A DNA stretch of 64,000 bases from Niallia sp. FSL W8-0635 (GTDB lineage Bacteria > Bacillota > Bacilli > Bacillales > Cytobacillaceae), in assembly GCF_038007965.1 (NCBI RefSeq), contig NZ_JBBOYD010000001.1, positions 660,501 to 724,500 on the forward strand. Reading direction: 5' to 3'. Positions 17,246-25,371 of the stretch are shown here, in pieces. Below the pieces are notes generated by a model that was given only the letters and a program-made list of their open reading frames with translations, ran no database searches and had not been told where the DNA came from. A program made the position numbers and the translations under genes. The first letter of the stretch is position 1. Each line of letters starts with the position of its first letter.

Positions 17246-18730
17246 ATGTTTAGAGTTGGCGCATATGCTCGTGTATCTACTGGACGTGAAGAACAGGATA
17301 CGTCATTGGTAAATCAGAAATTGATGTTTGAAAAGTATATTCATGACAAGGGATGGATATTTGAAAAGTATTATCAAGATAGGAAGACGGGAACCAAAGC
17401 TAAACGCCCGGAACTGATAGAATTATTAGGTGATATCGAACAAAAAAACATCGATGTTGTATTGGTGAAGGACTTATCCCGTTTGGCTCGTAATGGTGAG
17501 CTTTCTTACAAGATTGCCAATCTTGCTAAAGCCCACGGTGTCTATATCATTTCATTAGATGGAATGGTCAATACAATGAAAAAGAATATGGATATGCTGG
17601 GGTTACTTGCCTGGATGTACGAAAAAGAGTCCCAGAATTTAAGCCAAAAAATTAAAAGCGTAAAAGAAGTTGGGGCTTCCACAGGAAAGTATCAAGGTTC
17701 CACACCACCATACGGATACTATCTTGAAAATGGGAAGCTGTGTATAAGAAAGGACGAAACCCCTTCTATTGTAAAACGGATTTTCCAAGAATATATAAAC
17801 GGAACGGGCGTTGATACAATTGCAAAAAATTTAACTTTGGAGGGAGTACCAACCCCTGCTCAGGTGATTAACAAGAAAAATGCCGGTACCGAGTGGATGA
17901 GTAATACGATTAAAATAATTCTATCCAACCCACATTATACTGGGGATTTGGTTCAGTGCAGGACTACTACAATAAGTGTCGTTAGTACAAAAAGAAAGTC
18001 CGTAGATAGGAAGGAACAAAAAATTGTAAAAGGTACTCATGAACTAATTATTGAAAAGGATGTCTTTAAAACTGCACAAAAACAAATGGTGCAAAGAAAG
18101 AAGAATGTAACAGCACCAAAAGCACACTTATTTACAAATGTTGCTTTCTGCGCTGATTGTGAAAAAGGCATGTGGTTCCGTTCAGGTAGAAAAGGATACA
18201 TATGTGGGTCTTACGGAAGATATGGTACCAAAAGATGTTCATCACATGCAATAAAGGAAGACAAGCTGACTGATGCTATTATTAATGATTTTGGTAACTT
18301 TCTACAAGAATTGAATCTTGATATATTATCAAAACATTTTCAGCAAAAAATAGAGAGGTCTCTAAAAAAGAGCACAAAAGATATAGAAAAAATAGAAAGT
18401 AAAATAAAGATTCTACATAACCGAAAGATAAATTATATTCAGATGAAAGCTGATGGGGATATGACAGCAGAAGATTTTAAGGCTGCAAATAGCGTCAATA
18501 TTAGGGAATTAGAAATGTTACAAGCTCAAAAGGTTTCTCTTAAAGCCAATGCTAGTAATCATGAAATCGACTTAACTTGTATAAAAAATGACTTCTTACA
18601 ATATCTTTATTCACCGGATGTCCTTCCTGAAATAATTCATAGATTCATTTCTAGGATAGATATTGAAGAGGATGGAACTGCTAAAGTTTTTTATAATTTT
18701 CAAGAACCATCAAATATACTAATTGCTTAA
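17246..18730 (+). CDS. Large serine recombinase (Rec4), paralogue of Rec1
   Basis: 494 residues. Catalytic Ser11 in [35 protein letters not shown]; recombinase domain with PPYGYYLENG and [13 protein letters not shown]; zinc ribbon FCADCEKGMWFR...GYICGSYGRYG; coiled-coil tail. It aligns with Rec1 from end to end and is unlike Rec2 and Rec3. AGAGGGGAATAAATT precedes the ATG. A terminator follows at 18738. Having two Rec1-like enzymes plus a separate pair suggests a composite island. Confidence 0.92.
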   Translation: MFRVGAYARVSTGREEQDTSLVNQKLMFEKYIHDKGWIFEKYYQDRKTGTKAKRPELIELLGDIEQKNIDVVLVKDLSRLARNGELSYKIANLAKAHGVYIISLDGMVNTMKKNMDMLGLLAWMYEKESQNLSQKIKSVKEVGASTGKYQGSTPPYGYYLENGKLCIRKDETPSIVKRIFQEYINGTGVDTIAKNLTLEGVPTPAQVINKKNAGTEWMSNTIKIILSNPHYTGDLVQCRTTTISVVSTKRKSVDRKEQKIVKGTHELIIEKDVFKTAQKQMVQRKKNVTAPKAHLFTNVAFCADCEKGMWFRSGRKGYICGSYGRYGTKRCSSHAIKEDKLTDAIINDFGNFLQELNLDILSKHFQQKIERSLKKSTKDIEKIESKIKILHNRKINYIQMKADGDMTAEDFKAANSVNIRELEMLQAQKVSLKANASNHEIDLTCIKNDFLQYLYSPDVLPEIIHRFISRIDIEEDGTAKVFYNFQEPSNILIA

Positions 18731-18737
18731 AACTAGT

Positions 18738-18769
18738 CACCACGAATAGTCTTAGAACTATTTGTGGTG
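18738..18769 (+). terminator. Terminator after Rec4
   Basis: CACCACGAATAGT (18738-18750) pairs with ACTATTTGTGGTG (18757-18769), loop CTTAGA, followed by TCTTATTTG. It ends the small-ORF/recombinase transcript. Confidence 0.7.
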
Positions 18770-18849
18770 TCTTATTTGTAGTTGGACTAGTATTGTTTGA
18801 AAATTTACTGTTGTAATATGACGTAAAAGCAATCCGTTGGGTATCCAGT

Positions 18850-18960
18850 CTGCCCCGGCTACTGTTTACTTTCGTTGTGTCTCCCCTTAAGAGAGAATAC
18901 GCTCATTAGATGTTCACCGCCCTGATAGTGAAGTGCTTGGTAAAAGTGAGACCGGGGCAG
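18850..18960. other. Unassigned 111-bp segment bounded by 9-bp inverted repeats
   Basis: CTGCCCCGG (18850-18858) and CCGGGGCAG (18952-18960) are perfect inverted arms enclosing about 93 bases with several GC-richer blocks (TCTCCCCTTAAGAGAGA, CACCGCCCTGATAGTGAAG). These are unlike the AT-rich surroundings. The rest of the 18731-19166 gap shows no full ORF. It could be a structured RNA or a MITE-like remnant. I recognise no known family. Confidence 0.4.
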
Positions 18961-18977
18961 GTTGAGAGTATGAGAAC

Positions 18978-19130
18978 CCTGTTTTTGGCATTTAGTTCAT
19001 TTAGTGTTTGGCGATAAGAATATAAGAAATTATCTTTTTAAAAAACAGTGGTTCCTATGTGAGATTGAAAATTATTATACATTGGAAGAAGTGCTTCTTC
19101 AACTAACGGAGCAGTTTAGTAGTAGCAAAT
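18978..19130 (+). pseudogene. Possible C-terminal gene fragment
   Basis: An open frame without a start codon reads ...FGDKNIRNYLFKKQWFLCEI and ENYYTLEEVLLQLTEQFSSSK to a TAA at 19128-19130. The length and composition suggest a real protein C-terminus whose 5' part is gone. Family not recognised. Confidence 0.3.
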
Positions 19131-19166
19131 AATACCAAAATAATGAAAATGTGATAAAATTACTAG

Positions 19167-19862
19167 GTGAATCGTAACATGGGGGCATATTTTAGCACTA
19201 TTTTCGGTTTTAATTCTGGGGGCATTAATAAAGACAAAGAAGGGGTTACTACAGAACTAGAAAAGGAACAAAATAGTTCAGAAAACCTAGAGGCAGATGT
19301 AAAAGAAAAAAACAATGAGTTACCCTATGAAGTTAGCAGTGAAAAGAAAACTGTTCCTGCTGAAATTCACTCCTTAAGCTCACTAGGAAAAGAGATAAAA
19401 GTCTCGGAGAATTTTGAGGTTATTGAAGAAGACCCAAACGGATTGTATTTTTCAAAACAGCTTTATTATCTTCAATTCTTTTATTTTTAGTTGGTTGTAC
19501 CGAAAAAAAGAAACGAAAACCCTAGAAGAAAATACACAGACCATTGAAGCTGTATTATAGACTATATTAATATTATTTTGCAGATGATACGTCCTACCAG
19601 GAATTCGTTTCTAGATACGATTCAGTATTAATGATTTCGCCGATAAGAAATGATTACAAATTAAAGGTTAAAACATTGAATATAAAAAAACAGATTCTAA
19701 AGAGATAATTTATAATTTCTTGATAGATTTAGAGTACTGAAAAGAGGGCAGTGAATTATCAGAAGTTGACATGGTGCCTGGGAGGCTAATTTAAATGAAG
19801 AACATAAAATAGAAAATATGTTAATGAGTATTGAAGACTTTTGGGCTTCCTTGGATAATTAA
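19167..19862 (+). pseudogene. Decayed gene(s): 107-aa ORF running into a broken lipoprotein
   Basis: The GTG at 19167 opens 107 residues (MNRNMGAYFSTIFGFNSGGI..., then charged linker-like sequence). Across a frame change the sequence gives a lipoprotein signal, FFKTALLSSILLFLVGCTEKKK. More pieces follow in shifting frames: TLEENTQTIEAV, FADDTSYQEFVSRYDSVLM, KKTDSKEIIYNFLIDLEY, and finally EANLNEEHKIENMLMSIEDF-WASLDN to TAA at 19862. At least four frame breaks are needed, so this is a pseudogene of a lipoprotein, possibly with an upstream domain. It lies between the recombinases and the McrBC-like operon. Confidence 0.6.
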
Positions 19863-20067
19863 GGGGAGATTCTAAAGTCCTTCATTTTTATAGCACAGTA
19901 TAATATTATAGGACGAAAACTAGGTGAATGTTTGGTATATATATTCTTTACCCGTTTAATGCTGTGATAAAACAAAAAAATGAAGAAATGGGGTATTTTC
20001 CTATGTGAAGCCTTATTCCGATAAAACCTATACATTTAATAGAATGAGACGGGAAAGAAGGAGAATC

Positions 20068-21201
20068 ATGACTGTTAAAAATGTTTATCAGTGGTTGTTG
20101 ACAAAACTAGACGATGAAACCATTTTAGATATATACAGTAGCAGCAAAGGGAAGATAGTGTGTCGGGGATTTAGAGTGAATTCTATTAATGATATTAAGA
20201 CCAATAGAAAAATACTCACAACTAACCTATTGAACCCTAGCAGTTATAAATATTTTAAAATATGGTTTACCCAAATAGACGAGTTCCCCCAGAATCAATC
20301 AGATACACTAACTGAAAAAGAAGTGGTCGAGTTATTAGCTTTAGTGGCTGAAGAAGGAATTGTTTCGGTATTTATTCGACTCTTTAATCAAAATTTAGAA
20401 AAAAAGGCTGTTCAATTGTTTGGAGAAATTGCAGACCATTCCACTGACTTGCTTGAAGTGAAAAACCAAGCATTTAATAAATATGGTTTGGAAAATACCT
20501 CCGACAAAAATTCAAAAAAAAGCGAATTACTTCCTGAGTCCAAGAAATCAGAAACAGAACACCTTGCGATTCAAGATAAGAACGAAGATAAAATCAATAA
20601 AAAAATCGAGAAAAAACTTAAGAATCTTGAGAGCGAGTTAGAAAAACGAGCAAAACAGTATATAAAAAAGATAGAGGAGATGGAAGAAAAAAATAAGAAA
20701 ACAGTAGATTCTTTAAATATAAAACTTTCGGCTGTTCATCGTGTAGTTAAAGAGAAAGATGATGAAATTAAAGAGCGTGAACAAGCTATGCATAAGTCTA
20801 AAATGACAGAACAAGAAAAGGATAAGCTAATAGCTTCCTTGCAGAAACAGGTGGAAGATTTACAAAAACAAGTAATTAAACTTGAAGAAAAGCTTCCTAA
20901 AAAAGAGAAACTCATAAATATACTCGTGGTAGGAAAACCGGCTTCAGAAGTTCCATTTGAAAATGAGACCATTGAATTTAAGTTTTTGGATAACGAACTT
21001 GTATACGATTTTCAGTTTGATAATTCTTATGATGGCTATTGGGTGCTAGGTTATGAACTATCAAACAAAGAACAATATTTACTGCGACAAAACGACACGT
21101 TTAATCAATTACCCGAAACGAAAATAAATATTTGTAAGCAATTTAGCGATGTACAAATGTTTATGGGAATTTTCGAAAAAACAATAGTGGGGGCATCGTG
21201 A
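20068..21201 (+). CDS. Coiled-coil protein of a McrBC-like operon
   Basis: AAGAAGGAG at 20057-20063 sets the ATG at 20068 (MTVKNVYQWLLTKLDDETIL), 377 residues; upstream in-frame codons lack an RBS. The N-terminal about 130 residues are a globular helical region (LTEKEVVELLALVAEEGIVS). A Lys/Glu-rich stretch follows, then a long coiled coil (about 180-285: KKIEKKLKNLESELEKRAKQ, then KQVEDLQKQVIKLEEKL). A C-terminal beta/alpha domain (INILVVGKPASEVPF, DGYWVLGYELSNKEQYLL) closes it. It is coupled to the AAA+ gene at a GTGATG junction. I do not recognise the family; probably a sensor or scaffold subunit for the nuclease (inference). Confidence 0.75.
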   Translation: MTVKNVYQWLLTKLDDETILDIYSSSKGKIVCRGFRVNSINDIKTNRKILTTNLLNPSSYKYFKIWFTQIDEFPQNQSDTLTEKEVVELLALVAEEGIVSVFIRLFNQNLEKKAVQLFGEIADHSTDLLEVKNQAFNKYGLENTSDKNSKKSELLPESKKSETEHLAIQDKNEDKINKKIEKKLKNLESELEKRAKQYIKKIEEMEEKNKKTVDSLNIKLSAVHRVVKEKDDEIKEREQAMHKSKMTEQEKDKLIASLQKQVEDLQKQVIKLEEKLPKKEKLINILVVGKPASEVPFENETIEFKFLDNELVYDFQFDNSYDGYWVLGYELSNKEQYLLRQNDTFNQLPETKINICKQFSDVQMFMGIFEKTIVGAS

Positions 21202-23156
21202 TGGCATACACGCACGGGAAAAAATGGGAAATGGATTTTGCAGGTGTATTAGGGGAGGATTATGAAATTGCAAGAAGGACTGTCATCCTTAATTCCAATG
21301 ATACTCTACAATTTTATATAAAAATCATATCCAACCCACCTGAAAATTTCCCTAGACATGTGAGAGAAATAACAGGATATGGGGACGCACTTGCTGATTC
21401 TTGCGGATTTTATGATGATACGAACTTGGATGAGGATACAAGAATAGAAAAGCTACGTGATTTTTTAAATAGATACATTTTGTTTTTTAATGTCGAGCAA
21501 CGGGGTGAGTTTTTTGTAGGAAGAGACTGGAATATCGTTAGAAAAACAGAGTCTTTTCGTTCTGATACCATTTTAGAACCAGTTCCGATTTTTTCTGAGG
21601 ACGCTCAAAGAACCCAAGAAATTTTCGAAGAGCAATTAAGAAGTAAGAAATTCATTGGTGTAAATAAACAGGTGTCTACAGACAATGATGACACACCACC
21701 TATTATTCTTTGGAAAAGCAAATCAAAAGAATCAGGTGACGGGTATACGGTGTATGGTCCAGTATCCAATCACGATTATGCGTTTGGAGGATTTCGGTTT
21801 AATGTTCAAGCAGATGATAGCCCAATCAAAAAAATAGCATTAGACAATGAAGTGTTCTTAGATAGCTATTTGCATGACCAAGTGCTATTCATTTCTTCTA
21901 TAAATATTACGGATATTCAAGAGAAAATTGTACTTGAGGGAGAAACGCTAGAGCCAATTGAATACAATCACCGTCCTGAAACATCTGGTGAAAGCAATAT
22001 TGAACATTCTTCTGTCAATGAGGTAAAAAAAGATAAAGAAGAAGATTTCATGGACACGTTCAAACAACAAGCCAAACTCATGGGATTGTACTATGATGAA
22101 AAAGATTTATATAACTTTCATACGGCTATGAAAACCAAAGGATTAGTCATACTAACCGGAATGAGTGGAACAGGAAAATCAAAACTTGTCCAATGCTACG
22201 CTAAAGCTTTGGTCTTAAAAAAAGGTCAACTTGCATTTATTCCTGTTCGACCATCTTGGCAAGATGACACAGATGTTATCGGGTATCTTGATACATTAAA
22301 CAATGTTTACCGCCCAGGTGACTCAGGGCTAATCAATACCCTGATTCAAGCACAGGATAATCCGGATAATCTTTACATTGTCTGTTTTGATGAAATGAAC
22401 TTAGCGAGAGTGGAACATTATTTCTCCCAATTTCTATCGGTACTCGAGCAAGAAGGTAGCACTAGGGAGCTACAATTATATAATCCAGGCTACGAAACAA
22501 GGTTATATAATCAAAATGAATACAAGCCTAACTTATTAATAGGCAATAATGTTTTATTTGTTGGAACCGTGAACTTGGATGAATCAACTTACCAATTTTC
22601 TGATAAGGTCCTAGACCGTTCAAATATCATATCTTTAAATGTGAAGTCTTATCAAGATGTGTTGAGAATGGAGGAAAACAGAAGAATGGACTTATCCATG
22701 CATGAGGAAAAAAATGCAAAAGAAAATCCAGTTACTACTGAAATATTTGAATCTTTCCGAAAGAAAGGAACGGATATTACACTTTCATTATCAGAATCAA
22801 AATTATTGTGGGAATTGCATGTAAAACTTCAGGAATGCAACCGAAACATTGGGATAGGCTGGCGGATTATCCGACAAATCGATAACTATTTAAATAATAT
22901 TCCATCAAGTTCTCTTCTGAAAAGAGAAGAGGCGTTCGATTTACAGTTAATACAACGTGTATTAACAAAGATTAGAGGGTCTGAAGAACAATTTTCCGAA
23001 TTAATTGGACGTTATAATCCTGATACAAAAGAAGTGGAGTACAGTGCCTTACTCGATTTATTAGATACTATGCCTTCTATGTATTACATGGAGAAAACAA
23101 GAAGAGCCATCAAGGATAAAGCCAGGGAGTTGCGTTTGTATGGTCACACCATTTAA
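21201..23156 (+). CDS. McrB-like AAA+ ATPase with N-terminal specificity-type region
   Basis: 651 residues from ATG 21201 (GTG 21198 is also possible). The first about 280 residues match no domain I know and may recognise the target. The AAA+ module has Walker A GMSGTGKS (about 320-327), Walker B VCFDEMNLARVEHYF (D397, E398), and the McrB-type motif GTVNLDESTYQFSDKVLDRSN (about 455-475). The C-terminal region is helical (GWRIIRQIDNYLNN). McrB proteins are GTP-driven motors of type IV restriction; the LlaJI-like branch shares this FSDKVLDR signature (recalled, not tested). The nuclease gene starts 17 bp before its stop. Confidence 0.85.
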   Translation: MAYTHGKKWEMDFAGVLGEDYEIARRTVILNSNDTLQFYIKIISNPPENFPRHVREITGYGDALADSCGFYDDTNLDEDTRIEKLRDFLNRYILFFNVEQRGEFFVGRDWNIVRKTESFRSDTILEPVPIFSEDAQRTQEIFEEQLRSKKFIGVNKQVSTDNDDTPPIILWKSKSKESGDGYTVYGPVSNHDYAFGGFRFNVQADDSPIKKIALDNEVFLDSYLHDQVLFISSINITDIQEKIVLEGETLEPIEYNHRPETSGESNIEHSSVNEVKKDKEEDFMDTFKQQAKLMGLYYDEKDLYNFHTAMKTKGLVILTGMSGTGKSKLVQCYAKALVLKKGQLAFIPVRPSWQDDTDVIGYLDTLNNVYRPGDSGLINTLIQAQDNPDNLYIVCFDEMNLARVEHYFSQFLSVLEQEGSTRELQLYNPGYETRLYNQNEYKPNLLIGNNVLFVGTVNLDESTYQFSDKVLDRSNIISLNVKSYQDVLRMEENRRMDLSMHEEKNAKENPVTTEIFESFRKKGTDITLSLSESKLLWELHVKLQECNRNIGIGWRIIRQIDNYLNNIPSSSLLKREEAFDLQLIQRVLTKIRGSEEQFSELIGRYNPDTKEVEYSALLDLLDTMPSMYYMEKTRRAIKDKARELRLYGHTI

Positions 23157-24996
23157 GGTTTGTTTTCGTCAAAAAGAGCCCGGATATTCTCTCGGAGGTA
23201 CCACGGAATATAAGGAAATGAACATCACAAACTATGTAGCGGATGAAGCGGATTTGCACAAATTGTTGGATGAAACTACCCCAGAAGCTGTTGAAAATAA
23301 GTGGCTTCAATTAGAATTCACGAGCGAAGACACAAACGCACGCCTTTATATGGATGGTTTTGATACGATTCCTTTGGACTATTTAAATACCGATGAAAGT
23401 GACCAAGTCTACATGGCAGCCTCCAAAGAAAGGCTGCTGCTATACGAAGATAATCCCTATAATACTAAAAAAGGGGATAGTTATTATCCATACATTCCTG
23501 GTTATTACAGAATCAAAGTTATTTCATTCAATCAGACCTATTATGCTTGGCTAAAGATTAAACCAAAGCAAGTAAATGAAGAACAATGGACTGCCATGCG
23601 TAACGATGTGGAAGATACTCTAAAAGGATTGGCACAAGATTTAATCCGTAAGAATGCCAGCGTAGGTGCTGAAATGCATTCTCCCATTCCTTATGATAAG
23701 CTTCGGAAGCTGCTCATATTAAAAAATGAGTTCTCTAAATGGATTATCGCCATCAATAAAATAGAAAAAGAGCCACGTTTTAGGGTAGGGAAAGTATACA
23801 ACCTTGTTCATGAAGGAAAGAAAAATATCGTAGATTCAGTTGGTGTTCGCTACCGCTCGAGACATCCGGAAAGTGTCGGATACATTTTTAACCCGCAGCA
23901 CACAAAGAACTATAATTTACCAGAGAACCAATGGTTAAAATATATACTTAGTTATTTTGTCAAAGAAACAACTGAATTGAGTAGCTACTTAAAAAAGCAT
24001 AAATTAAAAGTAGAAAAAGAACTAGCTCAGAAAAAATTCCTTTCTTTAGACCACATACAAAATCGTTCCACATTATTGGTTTTAAAAGAGCTGGAACAAT
24101 ACGAAATCTATGTGGGTCGCATTAGAAGCAATTGCTTAAGGGTATTAGGCGTTGAATGGATGGAAACAGTGGACAATAGGCAACCTATGTATATTCCACT
24201 TTGTATGCACTTAGATATGACTTACCGCCAAATAATTAAGCTATACCGCCAAATCAAAACGGAAGATATAAACGTTTCCCTTAATCAAAACTATGATTTT
24301 TACTGGAAACGCACCAGCTTATTGTATGAAATCTGGGGATTCTTACAGATAATCAAATCATTGCAGCACGAATCCTCTGGTTTTAAAATTATAAGTGGTT
24401 GGATATATGATATAGATGCCAGTAGTCATTCATTTGAAATACCGTTTTTAGAACCTGGAACGGTTATTAAGCTTAAAAAAGATGATATAAATGTCCATCT
24501 GGTTTACGATACGAGTATTCCGTATAAACCTGAACAGTCGACTCTTTATAAACCTCTTTATGCAGCGGATAAGCATAACAGACCTGATGTTCGTTTAGAT
24601 TTCTATCATGATGCAAGAGAAGACTACATTGGGTCATTAGTATTTGACTTTAAATACAGACCCGCCCGTGCTATATGGGACAGTGCAAAAATCAATACTT
24701 CGGATAAAACAGATACCATGAGGCAGTTGTTAGCGTATCGAAATGATTTTGTATCACCGTTTATTTACAATAAGATATTGCCGCGTTATTGGAAAAGAGT
24801 CCGTCCAGTCCATGAAGTGTGGGCGATTTATCCAAGACATGATGGAAATCCTCTTTACTCAAAGCATTCATATGAGCATTTCCAAACAAGGCTCATGCAG
24901 TTAACTCCATTAGAGGATAATGAAGTATTTCATCAACAGTTAACGGATTCTATCCTGGAAGTTATTGCGGTATATTCAGAGTTTCTGCCAGAGTGA
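23140..24996 (+). CDS. McrC/DUF2357-like PD-(D/E)XK nuclease
   Basis: 618 residues. An N-terminal beta-rich domain (SLGGTTEYKEMNITNYVADE...) of the DUF2357 type is followed by a helical middle. The C-terminal nuclease core has P482-D483 (RPDVRLDFY) and D503-F-K505 (VFDFKYRPARAIWD), the PD-X19-DXK pattern, plus TMRQLLAYRNDF. It overlaps the AAA+ gene by 17 bp and is the last gene before the island's right end. It is expected to be the cleavage subunit driven by the AAA+ partner. The right att half-site begins a few bases after its stop. Confidence 0.82.
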   Translation: MVTPFKVCFRQKEPGYSLGGTTEYKEMNITNYVADEADLHKLLDETTPEAVENKWLQLEFTSEDTNARLYMDGFDTIPLDYLNTDESDQVYMAASKERLLLYEDNPYNTKKGDSYYPYIPGYYRIKVISFNQTYYAWLKIKPKQVNEEQWTAMRNDVEDTLKGLAQDLIRKNASVGAEMHSPIPYDKLRKLLILKNEFSKWIIAINKIEKEPRFRVGKVYNLVHEGKKNIVDSVGVRYRSRHPESVGYIFNPQHTKNYNLPENQWLKYILSYFVKETTELSSYLKKHKLKVEKELAQKKFLSLDHIQNRSTLLVLKELEQYEIYVGRIRSNCLRVLGVEWMETVDNRQPMYIPLCMHLDMTYRQIIKLYRQIKTEDINVSLNQNYDFYWKRTSLLYEIWGFLQIIKSLQHESSGFKIISGWIYDIDASSHSFEIPFLEPGTVIKLKKDDINVHLVYDTSIPYKPEQSTLYKPLYAADKHNRPDVRLDFYHDAREDYIGSLVFDFKYRPARAIWDSAKINTSDKTDTMRQLLAYRNDFVSPFIYNKILPRYWKRVRPVHEVWAIYPRHDGNPLYSKHSYEHFQTRLMQLTPLEDNEVFHQQLTDSILEVIAVYSEFLPE

Positions 24997-25001
24997 TTAA
25001 T

Positions 25002-25021
25002 AGGTAAACACTACTACATCT
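25002..25021 (+). repeat. Right-end copy of the 20-bp recombinase-promoter repeat
   Basis: AGGTAAACACTACTACATCT, 19/20 identical to the minus strand at 5330-5349. It lies 6 bp after the nuclease gene and 35 bp before the attR crossover. Together the two copies are inverted repeats near both ends of the island. Confidence 0.65.
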
Positions 25022-25035
25022 TATTAGAAAAAGTG

Positions 25036-25060
25036 TCTGCGACCTAATGTCAAGACATGT
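25036..25060. other. attR of the island (right junction)
   Basis: TCTGCGAC (25036-25043), the partner of GTCGCAGA at 3801-3808, lies 12 bases before CATGT (25056-25060). The sequence then switches to the native rlmD 3' end. On excision this half-site would rejoin the left one to give a symmetric attP of about 42 bp. Confidence 0.7.
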
Positions 25061-25091
25061 GGAGTGTGTGGCGCAACTTGTATTAAAATAA
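25056..25091 (+). pseudogene. Native 3' end of rlmD displaced by the island
   Basis: Twelve codons, HVECVAQLVLK-stop, homologous to the last codons of the intact rlmD ([17 protein letters not shown]). A strong terminator follows 18 bp later, as expected of the original gene end. No start codon or upstream rlmD sequence is present. Confidence 0.8.
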
Positions 25092-25109
25092 ACTCTTCTC
25101 AGTAAAAAA

Positions 25110-25146
25110 GGGGTACCCAGTGAAATAACTTTCATTGGGTACCCCT
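25110..25146 (+). terminator. Original rlmD terminator
   Basis: GGGGTACCCAGTGAAA (25110-25125) pairs with TTTCATTGGGTACCCC, 15 of 16 positions, preceded by an A tract and followed by TCATTTCT. The rest of the gap up to 25371 shows nothing codable. Confidence 0.7.
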
Positions 25147-25371
25147 CATTTCTCTGTCACAGTGACGCCTCGAAAAATCTTGTTTCACATAGATGTTACA
25201 CAGTCCATAACGTCCAACACTTAGAATATTGATTAATAAATAAGTGGCTGTAAAAAAGCCTATTTTAGGAACGATTTTACCCAAACTAAAAACAACAAAA
25301 AGTTGAATTTAAAGCATTTTTTGGTTTATCTTTTCTCTGATTTAATAGTTTGGTTACTTTGTTTGCTTCAT

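Larger units (their letters stand above)
3788..25056. mobile_element. Serine-recombinase genomic island inserted in the 3' end of rlmD
   Basis: Boundaries come from the duplicated rlmD 3' end. Both junctions contain CATGT (3787-3791 and 25056-25060), then homologous but diverged codons for HVECV(S/A)Q(M/L)VL. Upstream sequences differ completely. Joining the right end to the left end gives an attP-like site in which TCTGCGAC (25036-25043) and GTCGCAGA (3801-3808) are perfect inverted arms. Each lies at the outer edge of a 21-base half flanking the C/A step of CATGT. Cargo: four large serine recombinases, TrlF/Ppl-type ATPase, HNH-like gene, CoiA-like nuclease, McrBC-like operon, one IS. No conjugation or replication genes are seen. 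Confidence 0.85.

Noticed and set aside
20005..20067. GTG at 20005 as start of the coiled-coil protein
   Set aside because: No RBS precedes it, whereas AAGAAGGAG correctly spaces the ATG at 20068.
24997..25371. tRNA gene as the island's attachment site
   Set aside because: No cloverleaf-like sequence is present; the duplicated rlmD 3' codons explain the site instead.
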